Counted from the stretch's first letter, positions 21,395 to 34,345 are shown. The stretch is DNA of 64,000 bases from Prinsepia uniflora (GCA_032719365.1 CM064866.1:73357028-73421027), one strand, 5' to 3'. Numbers and translations: made by a program. The notes: generated from the sequence alone by a model not told the origin.

Positions 21395-23291
21395 TGTAAT
21401 GACCCGTCCCAGGAGTCGGGATTGGTTAGTGCGTTGGCGCTAGTATTGGTGTTACTTGATGGATGGACCATAGGGTCGGAGATACGCTAGCAGAAGTAAC
21501 CTGTAAGGTAGCCGGTGAGCTACGGATGAGTAGGTTGGTCGGCCTGAGGGGCCTGAGAGTAGCTCGTGGAATTAGTGAGAAACGTGGGCCGAGGAGGTCG
21601 ATTGATGGTAGCCGGTTGGGCCGGATGGCGTTTGGATGTTGATCGGATGGATTGGTGACCTTTGGTCAGTTGGGTTAAGTTTGGAATTGTGCGGCTACGA
21701 GTAGCCGGATGCCTTGATGGCAGGGTCTAGGAACTCCTGTGAGATCCGAGGGATTTTTCCCCCTAGTGATGGTCTTAGACGGGTGTGACGACCCGAGTGG
21801 TAAGGTTGAAGTGAACTAGTGGTAGTCGAGGGTTTGGATAACCCAGACGACGGGGATGATTTGAGGTACCCTGTGGGATTACTGGAGTGTAGTGAGAAGT
21901 ACCTAAGGGAAACCGTGAGTTGAGGTTTGTGGTATTGTTGTCCTTGTGGTTTGGGCTGACTTACGGCCATATTGGAGACGATGTTGCTAGGTGCAGCCGA
22001 GGTAGTGGTTGCCTGGTGGACGACTCTAGACGAGGGTTTGTATGCCGAGCAAGGTAAAGATGACCATGGGTAGGTCATGAACCAGGACGAACGGTCAGGA
22101 TACCGTGAGTTGCTCAGAGTTGCGCAGAGGAAGCGTGGTTGTGATCGGTAGAAGATGAGGAGCCCTATGTCTAGTAGATTTGAGTTGGGACACTTGTGGT
22201 TGAAATACTTTCAGAAAAGTGTTTTCGGAAAAGGGTTTTCGGGCTTAGAAGCCCAATTCAAAAAGTGGTTTTGAGAAAGGTGTTTTCGGATTTTTGAATC
22301 GGGTTTCTAGATGACGATTCGGGATTCGATTTGGAACATGAAATGGATTTCTGGGTTTGGGTTCGGAATGGTTATTCCGGATGCCGGCTTACGGAATGAT
22401 GGTTGAGGACTCGGATCTGGAAAGGAGATGGATATGAGTTCTGGATTTGGATTCGGAATGACGGTTCCGGATGCCGGAAGGGCTTCAGACCAGTGGTTTC
22501 AGATTCGGGTTTGGATGTGGATTTTGAAATGGGTTTTCAAACGGTTTTGGATTGGATTTGATGGATCTGGTTATTGGGTTTAAAGACCCGGATTGTGATT
22601 GACGGGGGACGGGCCCGGATTGGGTTTAAAGACCCGGATTGAGTTTAAAGACTCGAATATATTGATATTTCCCCAATAGGCCTGTTGAGTTTAAAGACTC
22701 GGGAGTTTAAAGACTCGAATTATATTGAGGCCTGGATTGAGTTTAAAGACTCGGGAGTTTAAAGACTTAGTTAGATCCAGAAGGTTCGATAAACGGAAAT
22801 GTGGTATGGTTTTCAATCATGGTTTTCTGAGGTTTTGGGCTATGCCCGGATGAAATGGTTTTCGGTGGTTTTGGGCTGAGGCCCGGGATTTGGAAAAAGG
22901 AAACTGTGTTTGGTTTTTTTTTCATGGTTTTATGACATGAATGCATTGGGTTTTGAAACGGAGGGTATAAATTTCATTGTTTTATGAAATGTTTTTGAAC
23001 TTAAACTTTATTTTTATCCACTCATAGTCTTTTCGTGTTTTCGATACCCTCCAGGTTGTTGCGGCGCGGGCTGTTGGTCGAGAAAGACGGAGACATCACA
23101 CGTACGATCCACAGTAGACTTTGCGCACTCTGGGAAGTTCGGATGTTTTTGGACGGTCGGATCGAGAATCCCTTGTCCGACTTACGTGTCACATGAAGGC
23201 TGGACGTCAGTTTAGCCTTCGTGTCATGCGTAAGTTAGACGGGATCAGGATTTAGCCCTTAATCTCAGAGGATTAGGGGTGGGTCCTGACA
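21395..23291 (+). mobile_element. Solo LTR 'D' (1,897 bp) with an unusual 5' part
   Basis: It begins tgtaatgacccgtcccagg and ends gggtgggtcctgaca, with an exact TSD aaagg (21390-21394 and 23292-23296). From about 22200 onward it follows LTRs H and I, including the TTTAAAGA array at 22576-22769. The first ~750 bp lacks the shared blocks (no 'gacgtcacgagtt' module, no GC-rich block) and is rich in 'tagccggt' motifs. A 127-codon minus-strand frame (22078-21695) is not recognised and is probably chance. Confidence 0.83.
22576..22769 (+). repeat. TTTAAAGA hairpin array in LTR D
   Basis: Six or more units of gggtttaaagaccc and gagtttaaagactc, as in H, I and G. Confidence 0.85.
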
Positions 23292-23625
23292 AAAGGCGTC
23301 CCCGACACTGTTCTCGAGGCTAAAAACTTTTAAATGACCGATCAAACGGTCTCCGATCGACCTGAAACCACCACTATTGGATTTAAGACGTCGAAACCTT
23401 TCGAACAAGACCAGTTTGACCTCAAAATTCATGATCACGCGCGGGTCAAAGTTTCGGTCAAAGTTGGTCAACGGTTAATGACAACGTCAGCAAAGTTAAC
23501 GCTGATGTCATCGGTCAACGTTTAATGGTAAACGGCTAACGTCAATCTGACAGGTCTGACACATGTCCGGTCTAACATTGCCACGTGTCATTCTCTGATT
23601 GGTCCATGTGTCCTACCACATGTCC
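23292..23625 (-). repeat. LTR C, piece 3
   Basis: Continuation of LTR C between D and E. It carries a ccacgtgtca G-box-like motif. No gene is seen. Confidence 0.75.
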
Positions 23626-24143
23626 TGTAACGACCCGTCCCAAATTCCTAGATTAGATTAGTGACTAATCACGATTAGTGAGGTTAATCGGTGATTAGTT
23701 GGGCGAAATCGGACGAACGATGCAAAATGACTGTTTTGCCCCTAGGCGTGGGCAAAACGTTGACTTTTCGATCAGGCGGTCAAATGGACTTTGACCGATG
23801 ACCGTGACGTAGTTCGTGACGTCACGAGTTCATAGACAGGGGGCACGTTCAATTCCGACGTTCGAGGAACAAGTTATGACGTTCGGAAGTTTAAGGGCAT
23901 TTTGGTAATTTTAGTTAAAAAGGGCCAAATAGTTGACTTTTTGACCGGGATGTACGATGGTCGAGGGCCGAGGACTATTACGTAGATAAGGACGATACGA
24001 ATCCATAGACAGGCGGCACGTCGAATTCGGACGTTCGACGACGAAGTTACGGTTCACGAATGTTCCAGGATACTATTCACAGTGACGCATTTTACGAGGC
24101 ACTTTTGTACTTTAGTGGGCCCAGTTGCTTTTCAGGAACCAAT

Positions 24144-24169
24144 GGATGAGTGAAAAGTGTCACTCATCC
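24144..24169. repeat. 26-bp palindrome in LTR E
   Basis: ggatgagtgaaaagtgtcactcatcc. One pair is broken by an A where relatives have C (gtgaA versus gtgaC). Confidence 0.8.
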
Positions 24170-25780
24170 ACTGGCTGCCATTCCACATACATGCATATCA
24201 TCCCTTGCATTGCATCGATCATTCCCATTTTCCCCAAAACCCGATCACCATACCCACCCCAAATCCAAAACCCTTGACCCTTTAAACATGACTGGGAGGC
24301 TAGAGAAGGAAGAGAGGACTAGACGGAGGTGGTGGCCGGCCCAGGAAGCACCGCCATGGACGGCGGCGGTGGCTCGCCGTGCAGGTATCAGTTTAACCGA
24401 TTTTAACCCATTTTCCGTTTTAATTAGTATGGGTCGATTTGGACGGGTTTACAACATTAAATAGGTTATTAGGATTGTTATAGGGAGGTTTTGGGTGGTG
24501 GTTTGGGCTGAGCAGCCGTGTAGGCTGATCGGGAAAAATGAACCGTGAGGTTCAAAATTAAACCATGAGATTTTGATGCTTTTAGGTAGTTTGATTGATT
24601 GGGTTAGATAGGAAATGAAGAAATAGGAATTTAGGAATTGAAATGGAGGCAAACGGACCGAAAATGAGGGAGTAGGAGGGCTGGACCGGTCACGCCGGTC
24701 CAGCTGGACCGGACTGCACAGTCGAACCGACCGGACCGGTCTGTCGCAGGGAAGAAGACGCACTGTGCAGTGGCGCGTGAGGCCCACGCGCAGTGCACTC
24801 CCAGGGTGCGTGAGGGCTCGTGGCAGGGAATCTTGGGAAGGTTCCAACATGTGAAATCATCTATTCGATGTAACGAACATTTTGGGACTGGTTTCGTAGC
24901 GATCGGACACCGTCTCGATATGTTTCGGGGTATCGGAAGGTTTAGGGTCGGCTTAAAAATAGTTAAAAGTTCGGGAAAATTTCGGGGCTTTGTTAGGAGG
25001 TTAATAAGGTAGTTAGTAACCTTATATTATAATTTGGACAGGTTTGGGAATCCCGGTGACGGTGATCGGCTCGGGGAGCCGTATGGCATGCAAATCGAGG
25101 CGGCAGCTCGGACGGTCTGTGAGTGGACCTTGTTTTCTAAATTGGTGCATGCATAAATGTTTATTATATGTTTTAAATACTTGTTTGTGATGCCATGAGT
25201 GCATTTGGATGTGTGGTTACGTATAGGCACGTATTTCGAGGTCTCGGCCCTATACGGTGCCTATACGAGTCTGTATTCTTTTATTGGTCTAAATTAATGG
25301 TTTTGGATTTCTAAAAGGATAAACTCGGGTATGAGACCCATTTGGTTTTGTCTCGGGCATATGACGCTATTTACGACCTTCGGGTCTAAATCGTGGTCGC
25401 GACGGGAGCTTTGTGCACGGTGATCAACGATACGACGCTCGCCTCCGGATTGGGATGTGTTCCTTCCGAAGAGGTCACGATGCACAATTCGTGGTCGGGC
25501 AGCCTGGGGAGGCTCGACTTTGGAGTGCTGACGGTTCAGGATATCGATCGGTGATGAGTGAACCATGATCTTGTGGTGGTCGCGTCAGTTGATACGGGCA
25601 CGGCGACATACCAGGATTGAGGGTGGTCCTGGATGGATGGTTGCACGCATCACTATGATCGGAGTCGTGACTGACCCTTAGATATCGGGCACGGTGCCCA
25701 GTTGAGTCATATGTTCGGGCACGAGACCCAGTTGTTTTACACTGATGATTTCGGGTCAGGGACCCTAGATGGATTTCCAA

Positions 25781-25955
25781 GTTCATGACGGTTTACGGGA
25801 ACCGGCATGTACTCTGGAAAGGTCATTATGGTTCATGACGGTTTATGGGAACCGGCATGAACCTTTATCAGGTCATTCTGGTTCATGACGGTTTATGGGA
25901 ACCGGCATGAACCCTTGTTATGGATCATGATGGTTCAAGGGAACCGAGCATGAAT
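25781..25955 (+). repeat. 50-bp tandem repeat forming strong hairpins
   Basis: Copies start at 25781, 25831 and 25881, with a shortened fourth near 25931. In each full unit ggttcatgacggtt pairs with aaccggcatgaacc, a 14-bp stem with one mismatch in the best copies, around a six-base loop. Confidence 0.9.
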
Positions 25956-26733
25956 GTTTATGTTATGTATATATATGTATTCATATACCTTCCTTTACTT
26001 CTATTATCTCCTCCGGGGAGGGTCGTTGGCCTGGGTGGACCCCGGAGTAGTCACGGAGCACCGACTGAGTGGAGTCACCCCCCAGTTGGGTTCCTTACTC
26101 TCAGGAAGACTATGATTACTATTACCTCGGGTAGGGTCAGTGGTCTGCGGACATTGATCTTGACTTTGAGAAGACTCGGATTGAGACCTGGGTAGCACGC
26201 GCGTAGCTTTGGAAACCGTGACAGGATTGGTTGTGTGAATTATAGGTATATATGATTTATGCTATATGATATGATATATGATGTGTGTTTACACAGGTTT
26301 TGGGCAGTGGCCCATACGGTTGAGTCTTTATGATTCTTTTCCTATGGATTTAGGCAGTGGCCCGTATGGTCGTGTTCATTATGGTTCTTTCAATCTTGGT
26401 TTTGGGCTTAGTTCCCACATATGGTTTCTTTGATTAAATGGTTTTCGAATGCATGCATGCTTTTTAGTGAAGGGTACAAATGTCTTCGATAAAATGTTTT
26501 TATAAACTCTTGTTTTGTCCACTCACAGCTTTTAATGTTTTGACTGCCCTTCAGGTTGACATCGGATGTGACTGTAGCAGAGACCGAGATATCACATACC
26601 TTCTCCGGATCCTGGCGTGCTCTGATAGCCCAGGAGGGCAAAGGTCGGAAATATCCCTTGTCTGACACTTCGTGTCAGACGGGAGCAGGGTCATCTCGCA
26701 CTAATCCCGGGGGGATTGGGATGGGTCCTGTCA

Positions 26734-27175
26734 TGTCCCCTATCACCTCTCACACACTACCACGTGGCACCACCCTATTGGTCCATGTTTTCTGACAATT
26801 ACTGACTCGACCTGCCTTGTCATCTGCCACGAAGGTCTGACAGGTCCTTACAAGTTGCCACATGGCACCACTTGATTGGTCGACATGGTTTGACAATCTG
26901 ACACACTAGCTATTGACTGTGTCTAACAGCTTGCCACGTGCCATCACCTGATTTGTCACGTGGACTGACAACTTTGACAGATGATGATGTGGACTGCCAA
27001 GTCATCATCGTCAACCTCCATTCGGGTTGACCCGCTTCTCTATAACGGGTCGATTTGGCCCACGGTCCGACCTGGTTGTATCTCCCTTATTTCTCAACCA
27101 TTCTTCCCCATTTTTCTTCCTAAATGATCGCAATGATCCCAGGAAGGGATCTATGGACTCAAAATTGACTTAAAA
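26734..27175 (-). repeat. LTR C, piece 4
   Basis: Continuation of LTR C between E and the tandem complex. It has several ccacgtg and tgacaa motifs. It ends with the complex's target copy taaaa (27171-27175). Confidence 0.78.
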
Positions 27176-27464
27176 TGTAACGACCCGAACCGAGAATAAT
27201 AATATTTTAATGTAAAAAGACTGTTTTACCCTTGGGGGGAAAACTTTGACTTTTTCTCGGGAAATAATTTGGACTTTGACCCATGACTATGACGTAGATC
27301 GGGACGTCACGAATCCGTAGACAGGCGGCACGCCGAAATCGGAGTTCGTATGAAGAAGTTATGGTCAAGGAAGCGTTTTAGCGGAATTTACGAACCGAGA
27401 ACAACGGAATAAAATATTAATTTATTACGGGAATCCGTGCCAACCTAATATTTAAATCAAACCG

Positions 27465-27493
27465 ATGGATTGGTGACAAGTGTCACCCATCCA
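27465..27493. repeat. Palindrome in complex LTR 1
   Basis: gatggattggtgac / gtcacccatcc arms. Relative to the other lineages, gagtgac/gtcactc has become ggtgac/gtcacc. Copies lie at 34670-34698 and 41875-41903. Confidence 0.8.
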
Positions 27494-28390
27494 AGGCCAC
27501 ACTATTCCAATAAAGCAATTAACACTATTTAATCTATTTTTATATTAATTATTTTCCCTCCAATTGTTCCTAGCCTTTGGATCTGCTGCTCAAGTGAATC
27601 TTGGCCCTCCATTTCCATCTGCTTTCCTTATTCATGCACGATCATCCTCTGTCCGTTTCATTCAAACACACAAACACACATACAGCCCCCCTCACAAAAC
27701 CGTGCATTTCTTCCCATTTTCTCTCCATCCAAACACACAAACCCACGCCTCTCACACCACCACCCGATCACCAGCTGCATCACCAACATCCACTAACCAT
27801 CACCGAGCATCACCGGCAGCCACCACCCCACTTCCCAGCCCCGAAACCGCCGTGCAAACTCAGACCCGAAAACCTCAAGGAAACGGGTCCAAGAAGCAAA
27901 CCTCGATAACCACCTCACCTCGACGCGGGAGGAGCTCCAGTCTGTACCGTGGGGATCCTAGGAGCTTAACTGGACGACGGCGAGGGCTACGGCGACGTGA
28001 CGGCGGCGGTAAGACCCAAAACCCGACAAGCCCGTTTTCATTCCCTGTTCGACCCGACCGTTTTTAATGGTTAGAAATTGATTGGTAGGTGATAGACATG
28101 TCCTAGGGTGGGAGACGAGTCGTTTGGGACCGGGTTGGACGACGGAGACGCCGTGGATCACCGGGGACGACGACCGGCCCGTGACCGTGAGTTTCAGAGA
28201 CATTCTGGTGAGTTTCTTCCCACTTTCTTCTTATTTTGAGGTCACAAAACCATAGGACAGACCTAGACGAACCCATAGGGATCAACCCCGTCGAAAATGG
28301 TGGCCGGAATCGTGCGGTGGAATCGGGTCAAACCGTGGGTCGACGGCGACCCGGTTCCAGTCAAACGGGTCGACCCGGTACTGTAGCATG

Positions 28391-28557
28391 ATGACGTCAT
28401 CATGCTGACGTCACTTCTGACGTCATGATGACGTCATCCTGTCAGATGTTGTCAGACCAGGGACCAATCAGAACGTGCCACGTGTCACCTGACAAGTGTC
28501 AGTGATGACGTCATGCTGACGTCAGCATGACGTCACTGCTGACGTCAGCGGTACTGT
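28391..28557 (+). promoter_or_regulatory. Cluster of TGACGTCA sites with a G-box
   Basis: Eight exact TGACGTCA octamers in about 167 bp, flanking a ccacgtgtca motif near 28479. TGACG/TGACGTCA and CACGTG are known core binding sites of plant bZIP factors (TGA and G-box classes). The cluster recurs in LTR 2 (seven intact) and in LTR 3 (six, after a 23-bp deletion). A regulatory role is inferred only. Confidence 0.5.
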
Positions 28558-29454
28558 AGCAGCGTTGACCCACGCGTTGACCAGGCGCGTAGGGGCGCGT
28601 GTGAACAGTGATTTTGGTGGGGCCGGTACCATTTTCAAGGTTTCGACGATACGGATCCAATGGAGGTGGTTTCGTGTCGATCGGAGATCGTTATGTTAGC
28701 CAAAATGGGGTTTGAAGCACCGGGACTAGTGCCCGGTATGCGTTTTTGAGGCGGATCTGTTCTAGGGTCTTGGTATTGATATTATAGGGTCCTTAAGTAA
28801 CCCTCAGGAATAATAATACAGGTTTATAGAGATCGTTGAGCAGCAAGGACCGAGTGTGAGTGGGCTGTTTGATTTATAAAAGGCTTGCATGCATAAACTG
28901 TTTTACTATTTCCACTGATGAGTCTTATAAACTGCTTATATATGTTATTACAATGTTTTGGGCATGAGACCCGTCTGGATTATATGTGGATTCTGTTTGG
29001 GATGTCCGGGGGACATAGGGTAAACTATACTGTTATTGTACTGTACTTTCCTACCTGTGTATATTGTCTCCTCCAGGGAGGGTCGTTGGCCTGGGTGGAC
29101 CCTGGAGTAGTCACGGGGCTCTGACTGAGTGGAGTTGACCCCCGTTGGGCTGCTTACTCTCAGGAAGGCATGTTCATATACCTCGGGCAGTGACCGGGAT
29201 ACCGGGAGCTGATGTACCTAGAGAGTCTCGGGTGTGAGACCCTGAGTGGCAACGCGTAGCCTTAGAACCGTGACATCATTTGGGTTGGGTTTTACAGTGC
29301 ACTGATATGTTAGTTTCACCTTACGATTATTATTGTGGTTCATTTGTTATGATTTCATTATAATATTATGTTTTCACTGCATGCAAGATTTGGAAAACGG
29401 AGGGGTAAAACCTTATGATTGTTTTATTATTAAATTGATTTCTAAACTGTTATT

Positions 29455-29544
29455 TTTGGCCCACTCACCCTTGTTTTACTGACCCCTCCAGACCCTGACA
29501 CGGCAATAGAGGAGGAGGATCCGGAGGAGGAGGCAGAGGTTTAG
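29455..29544 (+). other. Short acidic frame in complex LTR 1
   Basis: In-frame stretch FGPLTLVLLTPP, then DPDTAIEEEDPEEEAEV and stop. It is equivalent to those in LTRs P and R and differs from them by in-frame indels. An in-frame stop lies just upstream and there is no ATG, so translation would need splicing or another start. Confidence 0.35.
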
Positions 29545-29808
29545 TTTGCCTAGCTGTGCACCTGTACACCCACTTGTGGGTAGGTCGAGCACCGAATAAA
29601 TGTACTCTGACTAGTGTGCTCGCATGTTGTATTTTACTTTCCCTTGTCTGACAGTACCGCTTTAAACACTGTGTTTGTATGTTATCTATCTATTTAAGTC
29701 TTCGGTTTTTATTTAAGGGTAATTTTGGTATGTTTAGAGTCATTGTCAGACGGGAGCGGGTCACGTCCCCGGGTGGTCCCAGTGGGATTGGGACGGGTCC
29801 TGTCAGCT

Positions 29809-29820
29809 TGGTATCAGAGC
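29809..29820 (+). other. Primer binding site, unit 1 (tRNA-iMet)
   Basis: tggtatcagagc, complementary to the 3' end of plant initiator-Met tRNA, three bases after the LTR end. Confidence 0.95.
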
Positions 29821-29881
29821 ATTAGGATTAGTAGTCAGAGTACTAGGTTAGCGGTTTGTACTTTGTACATGGTCGCTTTCG

Positions 29882-32800
29882 ATGTCTTTTAACCTGTTTG
29901 CCTCTTCACAGTTGGATATGCCTCCCCGACGTGAACCCCGTGCACGTGTTAACGAGGGCAATGGAGGAAATGGAGACACTGCGAGCATTGAGCGGGCTCA
30001 GCGCCTGGGTGCTACGCACTTCAGTGGGGGAACCGACCCTGAGGAAGCACACCAGTGGATTGACCGCTGGGAGAGGATTTTCGAGGTCATGCACTGTCCT
30101 CCGGAGGAGCGTGTCGAACTGGCGACTTTCCTACTGGATGGGAGCGCCTATCGATGGTGGCACAACCTTGTTTTGGCCGGCTGGACTGTTCACACCATTC
30201 CATGGGAGACCTTCCGAGAGCGGTTTCTCAACCAGTTCTATCCACGGTCGTTCCGCAACGCCCGTGAGGCGGAGTTTCTGCAACTCCGGCAGGGGGATCA
30301 GACTGTAGCAGAGTACGAGGAGACCTTCCTGATGTTGTCTCGCTTTGCTGAGAACTTCGTGATCACCGAGGCAGACCGATGTCGCAGATTTGAGTGGGGC
30401 TTGCGACCTGAGATTCAGGCGATGGTGACTGCAACACCCTTTGCTTCCATGAGGGATCTGACTGATGCGGCGACCAGGGTTGAGAACAGTATCCTGGCTC
30501 GTCAGCGAGCTGAGGGGGAGACTCGGCGACGTGATCGCCCACACTTGGGATTTTCGGGCCGTCGTGGCTCGAAGGGAGGACATTCTGGTGGATCTTCGTC
30601 TTCTGGCAGCCGAGGACGTTCTGGTCAGTTCAGGAGTCCTCAGAGGTCTGGACAGCGTTCTGGAGCTTGGCAGCGGTCTTACTCACCGATGAGCATCTCA
30701 CCGGGAGGATACTCGGGTCGACCTAGGGAGGTCACATGCTTTGCTTGTGGGGAGCCGGGGCATTATTCTTCTGAGTGTCCACTGATTCGCGGCAGTACTG
30801 CGCCAGCGCAGAGCACAGCATCCCAGACTGACAGCAGCCGGACACGCGGTGTTGTGCGTGGCCGTGATCGAGGGGCTAGAGGACGGGGACGACCTGCAGA
30901 GTCTATGGCTCGTGTTTATGCTGTTACCCAGCAGCAGGCCAGATCCATTCCGGGAGTGTTGACAGGTACTGTACATATTTATGGCATGGTTGTTCGTGCA
31001 TTGATGGATTCGGGGGCAACTCATTCTTTTATTTCACCGCGTTGTGCGAGTCTGTTGGGCCGTGAGGTGACCGCACTTGAGCACGAGATGGGAGTGGGGA
31101 CACCGATGGGTGTGACCTACCGGGTGAACCAGGAGATACGAGCTTGTCCTGTGGAGATTGAGGGAGTCGAATTTCCGGCAGACTTAATCCTGATGAATGT
31201 TCACGATTTCGATGTGATACTTGGAGTTGATTGGTTGTCGGAGTACAATTCACTCATCGACTGTGGTAACATGCGGTTGACTTTGAGAGGTCCAGGATTA
31301 CCGGAAGTAATATTTCAGGGAGAGTGTGGAGACGCATCACCCAAGGTAATATCTGCACTCACAGCTACTAAACTCTTACAGAAGGGGTGTCAGGGTTATC
31401 TTGCTTATGTGGTAGAGTCTACGGATGAATCTTTGCGTATTGAGGACATTCCGATTGTGCGGGAATTTCCTGATGTCTTTCCAGGAGATTTACCTGGATT
31501 ACCACCACCCAGGGAGATCGACTTTACGATCGAGTTACTCCCCGGGACTCGACCGATTTCACAAGCACCGTATCGTATGGCACCGGCAGAGCTACGGGAA
31601 TTGAAAATCCAATTATAGGAATTGGTGGATCTAGGGTTTATCCGACCCAGTACATCACCATGGGGAGCGCCAGTCTTATTTTTGAAAAAGAAGGAGGGTA
31701 GTTTACGGTTTTGTGTGGATTATCGGCAATTGAACAAGGCTACGGTAAGGAACCAGTATCCCTTACCCAGGATCGATGATTTGTTCGATCAGTTACGAGG
31801 AGCGCGGTATTTCTCCAAGATAGATCTGAGGTCAGGATACCATCAACTGAGAATAGCCGAGGGGGATGTTCAGAAAACAGCTTTTCGAACGAGGTATGGG
31901 CATTATGAGTTCTTGGTGATGCCCTTTGGATTGACGAATGCACCAGCGGCATTCATGGACTTGATGAATCGAGTTTTTCGAGCATACCTGGATAAATTTG
32001 TGATAGTGTTTATTGACGACATCTTGGTGTATTCCAAGAGTGTCAGGGCTCATGAGGAGCACTTACGAAGGGTATTGGGTAAACTACGACAGGAGCAGCT
32101 GTATGCTAAGTTAAGCAAGTGTCAGTTTTGGCTAAATAGTATTGGATTCTTGGGTCACATTATATCACCCGAGGGGATAAGTGTGGATCCTCAGAAAACG
32201 GAGGCTGTGACAAATTGGCCAAGACCGACCACGGTGACGGAAGTGCGAAGTTTTGTTGGGTTAGCAGGCTACTATCGGAGATTCGTAGAGGGTTTCTCCC
32301 AGATTGCCGCACCATTGACTCGGTTAACCCGGAAAGGGGTGAAGTTTGTATGGGACGACCAGTGTGAACAGAGTTTTCAGGAACTAAAGTTCCGATTAAC
32401 CACTGCACCTGTTCTTGCATTGCCAGACAGTAGTGGAGAGTTCGTGGTATATAGTGATGCATCGCTGCAGGGCTTGGGTTGTGTATTGATGCAGATTGGA
32501 AAAGTGATTGCTTACGCATCCCGGCAGCTGAAGACGCACGAGTTGAACTACCCTACTCATGATTTGGAATTGGCAGCGGTGGTTCATGCTCTAAAGATCT
32601 GGAGACATCATTTGTTCGGTGTGACATGCCGAATATTCACCGATCACCAGAGTCTTAAACATTTGTTCACTCAGAAGGAACTCAACATGAGACAGCGGAG
32701 ATGGTTGGAGTTGTTGAAGGATTATGATTGTACCATCGAGTACCATCCTGGCAAGGCAAATGTTGTAGCTGATGCACTTAGCAGGAAGTCGGCGGGATCA

Positions 32801-34345
32801 GTTGCGCATTTGAGATTGGTGTACCTTCCTTTGCTAGTGGAACTTCGGAAGAGCGGAGTTATGTTAGGGATGGACGATCAGGGAGCCTTGTTGGCTAGCT
32901 TTCATGTGCGACCCGTGTTGGTCGACAGGATCATCGAGGCTCAACTACAGGACCAGATACTTTGTGATTACAGGAACGAGGTTGAATCCGGACAGAGACA
33001 AGATTTCTCCGTCAGGGGCGATGGAGCATTAGTAAAGCTTGGGAGATTGTGTGTACCTGCGGTACCAGAGTTGAGGAGAGAGATTTTAGACGAGGCCCAC
33101 AGTTCGGCCTATACTATGCATCCAGGAGGGACAAAGATGTACCGTACCCTCCGGGACTATTATTGGTGGCCAGGGATGAAGAGGGAGATAGCTGAGTTTG
33201 TCAGCAAATGTTTGATCTGTCAGCAGGTCAAAGCAGAACGGCAGCGTCCGTATGGGGCTATGCAGCCACTTCCAATTCCACAATGGAAGTGGGATCATAT
33301 TACAATGGAATTTGTCTTCAAGTTACCGAAGGCAAGGAGTGGAATTGATGGAGTCTGGGTAATAGTGGATCGGTTGACTAAATCAGCACATTTTCTGCCT
33401 GTACGTGAGACGTACAAGCTCAACCGTTTGGCCCAGTTATTCATTAATGAGATCATCCGACTACACGGTACCCCAGAGTCGATCGTGTCGGATCGGGATC
33501 CGCGTTTCACATCCAGATTTTGGAGGAGTCTGCAAACTGCCTTAGGTACGAAATTGCATTTCAGTACGGCATTCCATCCTCAGACCGACGGGCAGTCTGA
33601 AAGGACGATACAGACTCTCGAAGACATGATGAGAGCTTGTGTATTGCAATTCCAGGATTCGTGGGCTGATCGATTGCCATTGATGGAGTTTGCCTAAAAT
33701 AACAGCTACCAGGCGAGTATAGGGATGGCACCCTATGAGGCACTGTATGGTCGACAGTGCAGAACACCGGTATGCTGGATGGAGATCGGAGAAAGAACTG
33801 CAGTGGGGCCGGATCTGATGGATATGACCCAGGAGACAGTTCGGGTTATTCGGGAGAGATTGAAGGTGGCCCAGGATCGTCAGAAAAGCTATGCAGACCG
33901 ACGGATCCGAGATTTAGAGTTCGAGGTTGGTGACTTTGTCTTTTTAAAGTTATCGCCGTGGAAAGGGATTCTTCGATTTGGACGACGTGGGAGATTGAGT
34001 CCTCGTTATATCGGACCATATGAGATTGTCGAGAGGATTGGTCCAGTGGCTTACCGTTTAGCACTACCTTCGGAGCTTTCCCGAGTACATGACGTATTTC
34101 ATGTGTCGATGCTACGAAAGTATCTTCGGGATGACTCTTATGCACTGCCAGAGCAACCACTGGAACTGATGACAGATTTGAGTTTCGAGGAACGGCCAGT
34201 GCAGATTCTGGATAGGAAGGAAAAGGTCTTAAGGAACAAGACGATTTCTTTGGTTAAAGTACTATGGCGGAACCACGAGGTGGAGGAAGCGACATGGGAA
34301 CCCGAGGAATTGATGAGAGGGCAGTACCCATACTTGTTTGAGTAA
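29882..34345 (+). pseudogene. gag-pol, unit 1 (two stops)
   Basis: The same polyprotein as in unit 2, read over the full length but interrupted by TAG at 31616-31618 (CAG in unit 2) and TAA at 33695-33697 (TAC in unit 2). Three open pieces remain: 29882-31618 (gag, zinc knuckle, protease), 31622-33697 (reverse transcriptase, RNase H, most of integrase) and 33725-34345 (integrase tail and chromodomain). The first catalytic Asp of integrase is Glu here (ITMEF, codon 33308-33310). The zinc-finger pair CLIC is intact. No full polyprotein can be made, so the unit is not autonomous. Confidence 0.93.

Larger units (their letters stand above)
23626..26733 (+). mobile_element. Solo LTR 'E' (3,108 bp)
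   Basis: It begins tgtaacgacccgtcccaa and ends gggatgggtcctgtca, with an exact TSD tgtcc (23621-23625 and 26734-26738). It includes the 26-bp palindrome (24144-24169), the GC-rich block (about 24772-24815), a 50-bp tandem hairpin repeat (25781 to about 25955) and short gggc...gccc hairpins. It has no coding region. Confidence 0.88.
27176..29805 (+). repeat. Complex, LTR 1 (2,630 bp)
   Basis: tgtaacgacccgaaccg ... gggacgggtcctgtca. It holds the palindrome (27465-27493), a TATA-like AT stretch (about 27533-27552), eight TGACGTCA sites (28391-28557), and an AATAAA polyadenylation-type signal at 29594-29599. A 167-codon frame without internal ATG (27564-28067) is not considered coding. Confidence 0.92.

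Noticed and set aside
21695..22078. 127-codon minus-strand frame in LTR D
   Set aside because: No recognisable domain, Ser/Pro/Thr-rich composition, and it lies within a solo LTR; most likely a chance frame.
27564..28067. 167-codon frame repeated in all three LTRs of the complex
   Set aside because: It starts at TTG, has no internal ATG, is low-complexity Pro/His/Thr-rich, and is identical mainly because the LTRs are. No counterpart frame was noticed in other LTRs.
30131..30583. 150-codon minus-strand frames opposite gag-pol
   Set aside because: Shadow frames on the antisense of a conserved coding region.
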